A DNA stretch of 38,372 nt from Verrucomicrobiales bacterium (GTDB lineage: Bacteria > Verrucomicrobiota > Verrucomicrobiia > Limisphaerales > UBA9464): positions 1-38,372 of the forward strand of contig JAEUHD010000313.1 in assembly GCA_016793645.1 (NCBI GenBank). The letters are read 5' to 3'. How positions within the stretch are numbered: position 1 is the first letter of the stretch; the number at the start of each line of letters is the position of its first letter. Below the pieces are notes generated by a model. The model ran no database searches, had not been told where the DNA came from, and was given only the letters and a program-made list of their open reading frames with translations. Positions 8,476-17,063 of the stretch are shown here, piece after piece. A program made the position numbers and the translations under genes.

Positions 8476-9732
8476 CTATCGTGAGGCGGCGAGGGAGGCT
8501 TCGCGCTCCAGCAGGGTCGGATGCGAATAGTGCCACGCGCTGAACCAGGGGTGCGGCGTGAGGTTGGAGAGGTTCTTTTCGCTGAGCTTGCGGAGGGCAC
8601 CCACCAGGGGAGCTGCGGACCCCACGGTGCGGGCCGCAAACGCGTCCGCATCGAACTCATGGACGCGGGACCAATGGTTCATGAAGGGCGAGATCCAGAA
8701 GGACACCGGGCCGCTGAGCAGTCCGAAGAGCAGCAATGTGGGCGCAAGACCCGCATCCGCCGGGAACCCAAAGGCCCCGGCGAAGTCAGGTCGCCGCAAC
8801 AGCCAGGCGATCACCCAGAAGCCCGCCAGGAGGGTGAACGCCGACCAGGCCAGCCGCTTGGGGATGTGGCCGAGCTTGTAGTGCCCCATTTCATGGGCGA
8901 GCACGGCCTCCAACTCCTCCTCGTTCAACTGGGCCATCAGGGTGTCGAACAGCACGATCTTCCGGAAGCGGCCAAATCCGGTGAAGAACGCGTTGGAATG
9001 GCGGGAGCGCTTGCTGCCGTCCATGACCAGGATGGTCTGGGCGGAAAATCCGGCCTTTCTCCCCAACTCGAGCAGGCGGGTCCGGAGTCCGCCGTCCGCG
9101 AGGGGGGTGAGCTTGTTGAAGAGGGGAAGGATCAGGACGGGAGCCAGCACCAGCATGAGAATCTGGAACCCGAGGAACACCATCCACGCCCACAACCACC
9201 ATCCGGGACCCATCCACGCCACGAGCTTCAGGACCAGGAGCAGGAGGGGGAATCCCAGCACCAGGGCCAGAAGAAATCCTTTGATGCGATCCAGGCACCA
9301 CGTCCCAACCGTGGTGGTGTTGAATCCGAACCGCTGTTCCAGGCGGAACTGCGCCCAGGCCTCAAAGGGGAGCCCGGTGAGCGAGAACACGATTCCCACC
9401 CCGAAGATCCACACCGCATCCACCCAGGTGGCCGCCCCGAGGCGGGCATGGAGGGCCGCCAGCGAGGCGGGCAGGATGCCGCTGAACAACACGCCGAGGA
9501 CAACGGCAACGTCCGCGGCGTCGCTCCACTGGCTGAAGCGCGATCTCGCCAGGGTGTACTCCACGGATCGCGCGTAGGTGGCATCGTCCACCGTTCCCCG
9601 AAACGCATCGGGGACACGTCCGGCATGCCGGCGCACCTCCCGTCGGTTGAGCGTCGCGAGCAGAAGGTCGGCCCCGAATCGCGCCAGAATCAGGACGGCG
9701 GCCGCACCGGGAATGAATTTGGAGAGGTCCAT
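8476..9732 (-). CDS. M48 family metalloprotease, Ste24/CAAX-protease type
   Basis: 418 residues from the ATG at 9732 (MDLSKFIPG). It is an integral-membrane zinc protease of the Ste24/HtpX superfamily. The N-terminal half has several membrane spans (about 8-28, 76-100, 107-125, 152-175, 180-203) and the M48 N-terminal signature LPFEAWAQFRLEQRFGFN. The catalytic motif HEMGH is at 280-284, in LEAVLAHEMGHYKLGHIPK. The third zinc ligand is Glu359 in HEFDADAFA. Two more spans (about 297-312 and 333-350) separate them. In bacteria such enzymes are thought to act in membrane-protein quality control; prenyl substrates are not expected. The open frame extends 285 codons further upstream, but this is antisense to the adaptor gene and is rejected. 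It is divergent from that adaptor gene across 198 bases. Confidence 0.93.
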   Translation of the reverse strand: MDLSKFIPGAAAVLILARFGADLLLATLNRREVRRHAGRVPDAFRGTVDDATYARSVEYTLARSRFSQWSDAADVAVVLGVLFSGILPASLAALHARLGAATWVDAVWIFGVGIVFSLTGLPFEAWAQFRLEQRFGFNTTTVGTWCLDRIKGFLLALVLGFPLLLLVLKLVAWMGPGWWLWAWMVFLGFQILMLVLAPVLILPLFNKLTPLADGGLRTRLLELGRKAGFSAQTILVMDGSKRSRHSNAFFTGFGRFRKIVLFDTLMAQLNEEELEAVLAHEMGHYKLGHIPKRLAWSAFTLLAGFWVIAWLLRRPDFAGAFGFPADAGLAPTLLLFGLLSGPVSFWISPFMNHWSRVHEFDADAFAARTVGSAAPLVGALRKLSEKNLSNLTPHPWFSAWHYSHPTLLEREASLAASR

Positions 9733-9887
9733 GGACGTCGGCAACGACGCTACCGGGTCCGTTCGCGCCGCCGCACGCCGAATCTCCCGACCGCCCCCGG
9801 GGCGTTCGGGCTCCGGCCCTGTTTCGCCCATGCCGGGACGTGACCCGGACCCGGTAGCGCCTGAACGGGGCCCGGCGAAATCCCCGA

Positions 9888-9915
9888 TTGCACGTATGCG
9901 TATTATCAATATTCT
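9888..9915 (+). promoter_or_regulatory. Candidate sigma70-type promoter for the export operon
   Basis: TTGCAC (9888-9893) and TATTCT (9910-9915) are separated by 16 bases in a locally A/T-rich stretch unlike its surroundings. The adaptor ATG follows at 9931. The -35 box fits the consensus well and the -10 box moderately. Confidence 0.4.
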
Positions 9916-9930
9916 GCCCTGCACGCTGCC

Positions 9931-11133
9931 ATGAAAGTTGTTGGGATCCTCATCGTGATCGCGCTCCTCGGCGGGGGCGGTTGGTACTATTGGCAGGAGC
10001 ATTCCAAAGCGGCGGCGGCGGCCGCGGCGGCGGGGGCGCGTCCCTCGACCTCGACCATTGAAAAGCGGGACATCCGCTTTGCCGTGAGCGCGGCGGGGGA
10101 GATCACGCCTTCGGAGCAGGTCAGCGTGCGTCCGGAAGTGAACGGTCGGATCGACCTTTTGCCGGTGGATCTCGGTGATTTCGTGAGAAAGGGCGACCTG
10201 CTCTTCCAATTGAACGACCTGGACCTGAAGATCGAAAAGCAGCAGCGGGAAATCTCCATCGCCCGGTCGCGGCTCAGTCTCGATCAGGCCCGGCGCGACT
10301 TCGAGCGGGCCCAGATGCTCTTCAACGACAAGCTGCTTCCCGGACAGGATTTCGAGGATGCCCGGACGGCCTTTGAACTGGCCAAGAACAGCACCGAACA
10401 GGCCCAGAAGGAACTGGACCTGACCGATGACAAGCTGCGGAAGACCCGGGTGACGGCCCCGTTCGACTGCACGGTCCTGACCCGCCCGATTTCCGTCGGG
10501 CAGGCGGTCAGCGGCTCCGGCGGGTTCAATTCCGGCACCGAGGTGCTCACCATCGCCAACCTCAACGACCTGGTGATCAATGCGCACATCAACCAGGCCG
10601 ACGTCAGCCGACTCAAGTCAGGCCAGGAGGTCGAGGTGACCGTCGAGGCGGTTCCGGGACTCAAGGTCGTGGGCAAGGTCGAGCGCATCGCGCCGCAGGC
10701 GACGATCAAGAACAACATCAAGGGATTCCCGGCGCGGGTGCTCCTGAAGGATGTGGACAAGCGGGTGCGTCCGGGCATGACCGCCAACATCTCCATTCCC
10801 GTGGCGAGTGCGGACGATGTCGTGGCGGCCCCGCTGGCTGCGGTGTTCACCGAGTTCAATCCGGAGACCAAGCAGGTCGAGCGCTACGCCTGGGTGAAGC
10901 AGGGGGAGGAATGGGAGCGACGCCCGATCCACATCGGGGTCAGCGACTACTTTTTCGCCGAGATCACCGGCGGCCTGGAGCCGGGGGATGTTGTATCGCT
11001 GGAGGACAAGTCCCGGAGCGGAGCGGTCCGAAAGCCTTCCGGCACCTCGGGCTCGAAATCGGGTGCCTCCGCGGTGTCCTCCACACAGGCGTCTCCGGCC
11101 GCCTCCGCGCGACCGGTCACCGCGTCCCGCTGA
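9931..11133 (+). CDS. HlyD/MacA-type periplasmic adaptor subunit
   Basis: 400 residues. It is the membrane-fusion adaptor of a MacAB-like ABC exporter, bridging inner-membrane permeases and the outer-membrane channel. An N-terminal anchor (about 3-21) precedes an Ala-rich linker. A lipoyl/biotinyl-like half (SVRPEVNGRIDLLPVDLGDFVRKGDLLFQL) comes next, then a long alpha-helical hairpin (about 96-170, EKQQREISIARSRLSLDQARRDF onwards), the second lipoyl half (VTAPFDCTVL), and beta-barrel and membrane-proximal domains. The last 35 residues are Ser/Ala/Gly-rich and probably disordered. It is the first gene of a four-gene operon; the ATPase gene starts 28 bases after its stop. No outer-membrane TolC-like gene is in the window. 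The substrate is not determinable. Confidence 0.93.
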   Translation: MKVVGILIVIALLGGGGWYYWQEHSKAAAAAAAAGARPSTSTIEKRDIRFAVSAAGEITPSEQVSVRPEVNGRIDLLPVDLGDFVRKGDLLFQLNDLDLKIEKQQREISIARSRLSLDQARRDFERAQMLFNDKLLPGQDFEDARTAFELAKNSTEQAQKELDLTDDKLRKTRVTAPFDCTVLTRPISVGQAVSGSGGFNSGTEVLTIANLNDLVINAHINQADVSRLKSGQEVEVTVEAVPGLKVVGKVERIAPQATIKNNIKGFPARVLLKDVDKRVRPGMTANISIPVASADDVVAAPLAAVFTEFNPETKQVERYAWVKQGEEWERRPIHIGVSDYFFAEITGGLEPGDVVSLEDKSRSGAVRKPSGTSGSKSGASAVSSTQASPAASARPVTASR

Positions 11134-11161
11134 TCCGGCGGACGCCCCATCCCCTCCTGCC

Positions 11162-11890
11162 GTGGCCCTGCTGGAACTGCGCAACGTCAGCAAGATCTAT
11201 CACCTGGGAGGTGAGGAGATCCGCGCGCTGGACGATGTCTCCCTCGACATTGATGGCGGCGAATTCGTGTCCATCATCGGGCCCTCCGGCAGCGGCAAGT
11301 CCACGTTGATGCACATCCTCGGATGTCTCGACACCCCGACGTGCGGGACGGTCACGCTGGACGGGATCGAGGTGCAGCGGGCGACGGCGACCCAACTGGC
11401 CCAGGTGCGGAACCGCAAGATCGGGTTCGTCTTCCAGTTCTTCAACCTGCTGCCCAAGCTCAACGTGGTGCAGAACGTGGAGCTGCCCATGATTTATGCC
11501 GGGGTGAGCGGACGTCAGCGCCGGGAGCAGGCGTTGCACGCCCTGGAGTTGGTGGAGTTGGGGAACCGCCTCAAGAACCGCCCCTCCCAGTTGTCCGGCG
11601 GCCAGCAGCAACGCGTGGCGATCGCACGGGCCCTGGTGAACAACCCCAGGATCATCTTCGCCGACGAGCCCACGGGCAACCTCGACACCCATACCGGCGA
11701 AGTGATCCTGGCCCTGTTCCGCAAGTTGAGCCAGGAGGGGCGCACGGTGATCCTGGTGACGCACAATCCGGAGATCGCCGCGGTCACGCCGCGGCGGATC
11801 GAGATCCGGAACGGAAAGATCGCCGAGAAGGTGGATGCCCGTCTCGCCGGATTGGACCGCGTTTCCGCGGCGGCGACTGCCGGCCCTTGA
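11162..11890 (+). CDS. ABC transporter ATP-binding protein, MacB/LolD-like
   Basis: 242 residues from the GTG at 11162. The frame is open further upstream, but that part overlaps the adaptor gene and reads as Arg/Pro-rich shadow. All nucleotide-binding motifs are present: Walker A GPSGSGKS (40-47), Q-loop in FVFQFFNLLP, signature LSGGQ (144-148), Walker B IIFADEP (164-170) and His201 in VTHNPE. The FFNLLPKLNVVQNVELPMIYAGV stretch is typical of the MacB/LolD branch, which drives mechanotransmission rather than classic substrate passage. It serves the two permeases encoded directly downstream; the first starts 19 bases after its stop. Confidence 0.95.
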   Translation: MALLELRNVSKIYHLGGEEIRALDDVSLDIDGGEFVSIIGPSGSGKSTLMHILGCLDTPTCGTVTLDGIEVQRATATQLAQVRNRKIGFVFQFFNLLPKLNVVQNVELPMIYAGVSGRQRREQALHALELVELGNRLKNRPSQLSGGQQQRVAIARALVNNPRIIFADEPTGNLDTHTGEVILALFRKLSQEGRTVILVTHNPEIAAVTPRRIEIRNGKIAEKVDARLAGLDRVSAAATAGP

Positions 11891-11909
11891 AGTCACCGGG
11901 GGAACGCGC

Positions 11910-13295
11910 ATGACGCTCTGGAACGCCATCGTCGTCGGGCTCAAGGAAATCTGGGCGCACAAATTCCGCAGTGCGCTGACGATGCTCGGCATCGTGCTGG
12001 GCGTGTCCTCGCTGGTGACCATGAGCGCGCTGGTGCAGGGCATGGAGAACGGGGCGCGCGAGGCCCTGGTGGCCGTGGGAGGTTTGGAGAAGATCCGGGT
12101 CGAGGCTCAGCCGGTGCCCGTGGAGCAGCGCCACCTTCGGGACTTTGCGACGGGTGTGACCCTGGACGACGTCCGGGCCCTCGAACACTCCGCTCCCGAC
12201 ATCTCGAAGGTCTCCCCGGAACTCCGGTTCGATTCACCCCCGACCCTTGCCGCGGACGGGAAGACGCACCGAACCTGGATGACCGCCGGCGTCTGGCCCA
12301 TCCAGGCCCAGCTCATGGAGCACACCATCGAGCACGGACGGATGTTCACGGATCTCGACAATGAGATGGCCCGGAATGTCTGCGTGATCGGCACCGGCAT
12401 CCGCGACGAACTGTTCGGGAAGCCCGAGGACACCGGGGAGCCGGTCGTTCCCATCGGACGCAGCCTCACGATCAACGGTTACCCCTTCACCATTGTGGGC
12501 ATGTTCACCCACTACGAAAGCGAGCAGGACCGCCGGAGCCGCGAATTGCGCGAGAAGGAGCGGCTGGAACGCATCGCGTCGGGGAAGACCAACGAGCCGG
12601 CCGGGGGCGCGAAGCGGGACCGCGGCTGGAGCGGGCGCCGCAGCAACTTCGCGTTCTGGATCAAGAACAACACCGTGTACGTGCCGCTGAACACCCTCTG
12701 GATGAAAATGAAATCCGGTCAGAGCAACGCTCCGCCGGTGCCCAAGCTGAGCAGCATGGAGATCAAGCTCCGGGACTCCTCCCGGATCAACGAGGCCCTG
12801 ACCCAGGTCCGCAACGTGCTCATGGTGACCCATCGGGGGATTGAGGATTTCTCGTTCCGGACCCAGGAGGACCGGGCGGAGGAGATCGACACCTTCATCC
12901 GGAATGCCCGGGTCAGCGGCGGACTCGTGGCCGGCATCAGCCTGCTCGTGGGCGGGATCGGGATCATGAACATCATGCTCGCCAGCATCAGCGAACGCAT
13001 CCGGGAGATCGGGATCCGCAAGGCGGTGGGTGCCGGAGACGGCGCGGTGTTCATCCAGATCGTCATCGAGAGCACGGTGATCGCCGTCGTGGGCGGACTT
13101 CTCGGACTCGCCACCAGCTTCGGATTCATCCGGCTCATCACGATTCTCACGCCCACGGACAACGCCCCGGTGGTGACGGCGGCCGCCATGGCGCTGGCGT
13201 TCAGTGCGAGCGCCGGCATCGGGGTCCTCGCCGGGCTCCTCCCCGCGCTGCGGGCGGCCCGCATGAACGTCATCCAGTCCCTGCGCTACGACTGA
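11910..13295 (+). CDS. MacB/FtsX-type ABC permease, first copy
   Basis: 461 residues from the ATG at 11910, which has GGGGGA upstream. One N-terminal membrane span (about 16-40, after LKEIWAHKFRSALTMLGIVLGVSSLV) is followed by a MacB-type periplasmic domain (about 50-330). Three C-terminal spans make up the FtsX domain (about 345-370, 390-425 and 430-450) with the motif LLVGGIGIMNIMLASISERIREIGI. The end INVIQSLRYD-like motif (MNVIQSLRYD) is characteristic. The periplasmic domain has a long, highly charged segment (about 205-250, many Arg/Glu/Lys, ending KRDRGWSGRRSNFAFW). It shares this layout with the next gene, so the two are tandem paralogues and probably form a heterodimer. The stop overlaps the next start by one base (TGATG). 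Confidence 0.92.
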   Translation: MTLWNAIVVGLKEIWAHKFRSALTMLGIVLGVSSLVTMSALVQGMENGAREALVAVGGLEKIRVEAQPVPVEQRHLRDFATGVTLDDVRALEHSAPDISKVSPELRFDSPPTLAADGKTHRTWMTAGVWPIQAQLMEHTIEHGRMFTDLDNEMARNVCVIGTGIRDELFGKPEDTGEPVVPIGRSLTINGYPFTIVGMFTHYESEQDRRSRELREKERLERIASGKTNEPAGGAKRDRGWSGRRSNFAFWIKNNTVYVPLNTLWMKMKSGQSNAPPVPKLSSMEIKLRDSSRINEALTQVRNVLMVTHRGIEDFSFRTQEDRAEEIDTFIRNARVSGGLVAGISLLVGGIGIMNIMLASISERIREIGIRKAVGAGDGAVFIQIVIESTVIAVVGGLLGLATSFGFIRLITILTPTDNAPVVTAAAMALAFSASAGIGVLAGLLPALRAARMNVIQSLRYD

Positions 13296-14656
13296 TGATC
13301 ATCGTCAATTCCATCGCCGTCGGACTGAAGGAGATCTGGGCCCACAAGGTCCGGTCCCTGCTGACCATGCTCGGGATCATTCTCGGGGTCGCCAGCCTGG
13401 TGGGCATGGCCGCGATCATCAAGGGCATGGAGAACGGCATGAAGGAGGCGATGATCGCCATGGGCGGCGTGGACAAGGTGCTGACCCAGAACCAGTCGGT
13501 CCCGGCGTGGCAGGATCACCTCGCGGATCAGGCTCCGGGGAAGACAATGGTGGACGTGATGGCGCTCAAGAGCAGCGCGCCTCTCCTGCGCCTGGTGTCC
13601 CCCGAGATGGCGCTCGACGACGTGACGCTGTCCCGCGGGGACAAGCGCGCCGACTACAGTGAATGTGTGGGGGTCTGGCCCGCGGTGTTGGAGATGAACC
13701 TCCACACCCTGGAACACGGGCGCTTCTTCAACGACCTGGACGAGGAACTGGCGCGTCCGGTCTGCGTCATCGGCACGGGCATCCGCGACGAACTGTGGGG
13801 AAAGCCGTCGGAGACCGGACGCGAGGTCATTCCGGTGGGCGACACGTTGCTGATCAGCGGGCAGCCGTTTGTGGTGGTGGGGATGTTCCAGGAGTACATG
13901 GGGGAGCAGGAAAGCAAGGAGCGGGCGCGCGCCGCCGCCCAGCCGCCGGGGGCACGTGACGCGGGGGGACCGAAGCGACAGAAGGGCTGGGGACGCCGCG
14001 GGGGATGGGCGTTCTGGCGGAAGAATCACACCATCTACATGCCGTTGAACACGGCCTGGATCCGGTTCCGTTCGGCGGGCCGCGGCGATGGCATTCCCGA
14101 TCCGCGACTGACGGACATCGACATCAAGGTGGCGGACTTCAACCGGCTGGAGGATGCCATCCAACAGGCGCGGAACGTGATGTTGCTCACCCACCAGGGC
14201 ATTGAGGATTTCACCTTTGAGACCCAGGAGAATCAGATCGAAAACATCAACAAGCAGATCAAGAACGCGCGGTTGAGCGGCGGATTCATCGCGGGCATCA
14301 GCCTGCTGGTGGGCGGCATCGGGATCATGAACATCATGCTCGCCAGCATCAACGAACGGGTCCGCGAGATCGGCATCTGCAAGGCGGTGGGCGCGACCGG
14401 ATTCAACATCTTCCTTCAGATCCTGATCGAGAGCGCGGTGCTTGCGGTGATCGGCGGCTTCATGGGCCTGGTGGTGTCCGAATTGTTCGTGGACCTCATT
14501 GGCGTCCTGACCCCGTCCCAGAACACGCCGGTCATCACCCGGAATGCGGAACTGGTCGCCGTGGCCTTCAGCGCGATGGTCGGGGTGGTCGCCGGCATCA
14601 TTCCGGCGATCAAGGCGGCGCGGTTCAGTCCGATCGAAGCCCTGCGCTACGAGTAG
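13295..14656 (+). CDS. MacB/FtsX-type ABC permease, second copy
   Basis: 453 residues. It is a paralogue of the preceding permease, sharing GLKEIWAHKVRSLLTMLGI at the N-terminus, GTGIRDELWGKP in the periplasmic domain, the GGIGIMNIMLASINERVREIGI motif and the C-terminal IEALRYE. One N-terminal and three C-terminal membrane spans are visible. A basic, Gly/Arg-rich loop occurs at about 207-245 (ending KRQKGWGRRGGWAFW), in the same place as in the first copy. It starts by one-base overlap with the upstream stop, so translation is likely coupled. Together with the adaptor and the ATPase it completes an exporter with two different permease chains rather than a MacB homodimer. Confidence 0.92.
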   Translation: MIIVNSIAVGLKEIWAHKVRSLLTMLGIILGVASLVGMAAIIKGMENGMKEAMIAMGGVDKVLTQNQSVPAWQDHLADQAPGKTMVDVMALKSSAPLLRLVSPEMALDDVTLSRGDKRADYSECVGVWPAVLEMNLHTLEHGRFFNDLDEELARPVCVIGTGIRDELWGKPSETGREVIPVGDTLLISGQPFVVVGMFQEYMGEQESKERARAAAQPPGARDAGGPKRQKGWGRRGGWAFWRKNHTIYMPLNTAWIRFRSAGRGDGIPDPRLTDIDIKVADFNRLEDAIQQARNVMLLTHQGIEDFTFETQENQIENINKQIKNARLSGGFIAGISLLVGGIGIMNIMLASINERVREIGICKAVGATGFNIFLQILIESAVLAVIGGFMGLVVSELFVDLIGVLTPSQNTPVITRNAELVAVAFSAMVGVVAGIIPAIKAARFSPIEALRYE

Positions 14657-14672
14657 AAACCCGCCGTTCCAT

Positions 14673-14702
14673 CCGGCCGGGCTTCAGCGCGGCCCGGTCC
14701 GG
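14673..14702. terminator. Hairpin between convergent permease and small unknown gene
   Basis: CCGGCCGGGC (14673-14682) pairs with GCCCGG-T-CCGG (14692-14702), a ten-pair stem with one bulged T and a nine-base loop. It fills most of the 51-base gap between two converging genes. No T-run is present. Confidence 0.45.
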
Positions 14703-14707
14703 TGGAT

Positions 14708-15016
14708 TCAGACATTGCGGCCCGCCGGCTGCGCCGCCGGCTTCCGCGAATACGGGGAGTGGAGGTTGAAGTAGATCCCGCACAGGGGGCGCGGTCCGTC
14801 GGTCTGGCTCAGGATGATGGTGACCATCCGGTTGAGCGCGATGCCATGCCTCATTTCGGGCGCGCGGCCATTGAAGGCGCTGATGGCCTTCGCCATGAGC
14901 GACTGCAGGGATTCGGCGCATTCCTCGGGCACCTGGTCGAGGCAGACCACGTACCGCTCGTAGTTGCGGAGTGCCGCCGCCATCTCGGGCGCAAACGTCT
15001 CGACCGTGAGTTCCAC
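14708..15016 (-). CDS. Small conserved-looking protein, function unknown
   Basis: 102 residues from the GTG at 15016 (VELTVETFAPEMAAALRNYERYVVCLDQ). The frame is open further upstream, but that sequence lies inside the sugar-isomerase gene and reads as His/Gly/Arg-rich shadow. The predicted chain is mostly helical, with a hydrophobic strand (MVTIILSQTD) and an ending CGIYFNLHSPYSR. No motif is recognised. It follows the sugar-phosphate isomerase-like gene by about 50 bases on the same strand and may be cotranscribed. Clean amino-acid usage supports real coding, but the start is uncertain. Confidence 0.6.
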   Translation of the reverse strand: MELTVETFAPEMAAALRNYERYVVCLDQVPEECAESLQSLMAKAISAFNGRAPEMRHGIALNRMVTIILSQTDGPRPLCGIYFNLHSPYSRKPAAQPAGRNV

Positions 15017-15066
15017 GGGCCAAAAATACGGAGGCCGGCCCCCATGTAAAGCGGCGGGGCGACGGG

Positions 15067-16140
15067 CTACTCCCGCCAGCCGTGGTTTTCCCGGACCTGC
15101 AGCATGGCCGCGAGGATGTTGTTCCAGGTGTCCTGCCGCATGAGCATGTCGTTGGGGAACATGCATCCGTCCCAGCAGATGTGGCGGGTCTTGCGGGTCA
15201 CCTTGCCCTCGCCGTCGCGGAGCCAGTATCCGGCGTCGCGTCCGACGTTGAGCTTGCCGTTCACGTCGTTCACCGGGCAGTGCTTGCCGGTCTTCTCATG
15301 ATCCCCGGAGCCCTTCACCGTGGCGTCGTTCTGCGCAACGTGGAAGTCGAAGGTCCAGGGCCGGAGGGCGTCCGTCATCTTCTTCATCGCCTGATGGAAC
15401 ACGGCGGGCTCCCAGTGAAACCGCTCCGGCACGAGGCGATGTTCAGGGGCGTTGTATCCCAGGGTGTAGAGCAGCGTGTGCGCCATGTCGGCCTGGAACC
15501 CGACCACCTTGGGCATCCCGGTCTCCTCCAGCGTCCGGAGCATGTACTTCCACGAGTGCATGCCGCCCCAGCAGATCTCGCCCTCGGCCGCGAGCCGCTC
15601 GCCGAAGTCCTTCGCCACCTTGCCACCCTCCCGGAAGGTCTTGGCGATGAGCCGGGTGTTGCCCTTGGGATCCTTGTCCCAGTCGGTGACGGAGGCGGCG
15701 GAATCGATGCGCACCACGCCGTACGGACGGACCCCCAGGTCCCGAAGTTTCCCGGCGATCCGGCAGGCTTTCCGGACGGCGGTCACCCAGTTGGCCCGCT
15801 TGGTCTCGTCGCCCATGGCGGAGCCGTCAAACCACACCGGGGCGACCACCGATCCGACAACGAAACCCTTGCCCCGGATCTTGTCCGCGAGGCGCTTGAT
15901 ATGGTCGTCGGACAGATCGATGTCGACGTGGGGATTGTACAGGAAGAGGTCCACGCCGTCGAAGCGCACCCCGTTGACCTCGGCCTTGGCGGTCAGGTCG
16001 AGCATCGTGTCGAGGTCTATCGACGGTTCCGCCCCGGGGCTGCCCTTGCCGACGAGGCCGGGCCACATCGCATTGTGGAGCTTCGGGAAGTTGTTCGGGG
16101 CGGGGGCGGCTTTGGCTTTGGCGGCGGCTTTGGTGCTCAT
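15067..16140 (-). CDS. Sugar phosphate isomerase/epimerase-like TIM-barrel protein
   Basis: 357 residues. It fits the xylose-isomerase-like/AP-endonuclease-2 superfamily, in which a metal-dependent TIM barrel isomerises or epimerises sugars or related compounds. Barrel elements visible include [15 protein letters not shown] (about 56-70), [60 protein letters not shown] and [27 protein letters not shown]. Conserved acidic and His residues in these segments could bind a divalent metal, but individual ligands cannot be assigned by eye. The N-terminus starts with a short Ala/Lys-rich segment and no signal peptide, so it is probably cytoplasmic. Many paralogues of this family exist in Verrucomicrobiota and Planctomycetes; the exact substrate is unknown. 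Confidence 0.85.
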   Translation of the reverse strand: MSTKAAAKAKAAPAPNNFPKLHNAMWPGLVGKGSPGAEPSIDLDTMLDLTAKAEVNGVRFDGVDLFLYNPHVDIDLSDDHIKRLADKIRGKGFVVGSVVAPVWFDGSAMGDETKRANWVTAVRKACRIAGKLRDLGVRPYGVVRIDSAASVTDWDKDPKGNTRLIAKTFREGGKVAKDFGERLAAEGEICWGGMHSWKYMLRTLEETGMPKVVGFQADMAHTLLYTLGYNAPEHRLVPERFHWEPAVFHQAMKKMTDALRPWTFDFHVAQNDATVKGSGDHEKTGKHCPVNDVNGKLNVGRDAGYWLRDGEGKVTRKTRHICWDGCMFPNDMLMRQDTWNNILAAMLQVRENHGWRE

Positions 16141-16249
16141 GTGCAGGAGAGGGTTTCAATTGCCGGAAAAGGACGCGCGAGCGCAAGCGGCATTTCGCGG
16201 AACCGAAAGAAACCCGGAAATCCCCCCTCCCAAAGGCCTCCCCCGAACA

Positions 16250-16888
16250 CTATCCCTTCTTCCGACCAATCAGGATGGTCTGGGTCAGCCTCGAGAAGAG
16301 CCCCTTCTTCGGGGAGGGGCGGTCCGAGACCCCGGGAATGGGCTCACATTTGGCGTTGCAGTCGGTGCAGAAGAGGAGCAGTCCCGCCTTGCCCCCGGCC
16401 AGTTTCGTGGTGCGGAGGCTGGCGGCGTTGAACACCCCCGGGCACTTGATGACCGCCTGGCATCCGCCGATGGCCTGATGGGTGGCCGCGAGGGAGGGGT
16501 TTCGGGAACACGCCAGCGTGCCGTCGGGAAGGGTCTGGATTGTGCCGGCCGCCAGGGCGGGTTGCACACCGGCACCGGTGGGGATCTTGACGTCGTATTC
16601 CTCCACCACCAGCCGCATCTCGACATTGCCCAACTGGAGCTGCTGGCCGTCGGCAAGCCGGGCCTCCTCGACGGGCTGGCCCGCGATGAAGGTGCCGTTG
16701 GTGGACTGAAGGTCGCGCACCGTCACGCTGCCATCGCTTTCGTGCACCGTGATTTCCGCGTGGAAGCTGGAAACGCTCGCCTCGGGGATGCGGAACTCGT
16801 TGGTGGGATTGCGCCCCACGGTGTTCAGCCCGGTATGCAGCTCGTATTCGAACGGCTGGTTGGTCCCTCGGAGGATGTAGCGGAGCAT
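16250..16888 (-). CDS. FHA-domain protein with a cysteine-rich C-terminal part
   Basis: 212 residues. The N-terminal forkhead-associated domain (about 1-97) has the phosphothreonine-binding landmarks: Gly25-Arg26 in VGRNP, Ser40 and His43 in SVSSFHAEI, and Asn64 in STNGT. FHA domains bind phosphothreonine on partner proteins. The C-terminal half has six Cys (127, 143, 149, 174, 177 and 181, the last three in FCTDCNAKC), which could form a zinc site. The last residues are basic (IGRKKG). No kinase or phosphatase gene is adjacent, so the partner is unknown. It lies downstream of the Mla genes on the same strand, but 175 bases separate it from mlaD-like coding and it may have its own promoter. 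Confidence 0.88.
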   Translation of the reverse strand: MLRYILRGTNQPFEYELHTGLNTVGRNPTNEFRIPEASVSSFHAEITVHESDGSVTVRDLQSTNGTFIAGQPVEEARLADGQQLQLGNVEMRLVVEEYDVKIPTGAGVQPALAAGTIQTLPDGTLACSRNPSLAATHQAIGGCQAVIKCPGVFNAASLRTTKLAGGKAGLLLFCTDCNAKCEPIPGVSDRPSPKKGLFSRLTQTILIGRKKG

Positions 16889-17063
16889 GGTGGCTGGGAG
16901 TTCACCGGACCGTCTCTTGAACCGATGCGTCGGGTGAATAGCCTTCGGATGGCCACCCTGTAAAGTCTTTCGACAGTCCGGTTTCGCCGGGATTGCCGGC
17001 CCCGGGTCCGACAGCAGTAGGAAACCGGTTGTTCAGGAATTCCAGCCTCCCCTGCGAGCGGGG

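Noticed and set aside
9733..10587. Upstream extension of the M48 protease frame
   Set aside because: It lies antisense to the adaptor gene and reads as shadow; a normal start with membrane spans exists at 9732.
10988..11161. Upstream extension of the MacB-like ATPase
   Set aside because: Arg/Pro-rich and overlaps the adaptor gene; the GTG at 11162 gives the canonical N-terminus.
15082..16431. 449-codon frame antisense to the sugar isomerase gene
   Set aside because: His/Gly/Val-rich shadow with no motifs; the opposite frame is a recognisable TIM barrel.
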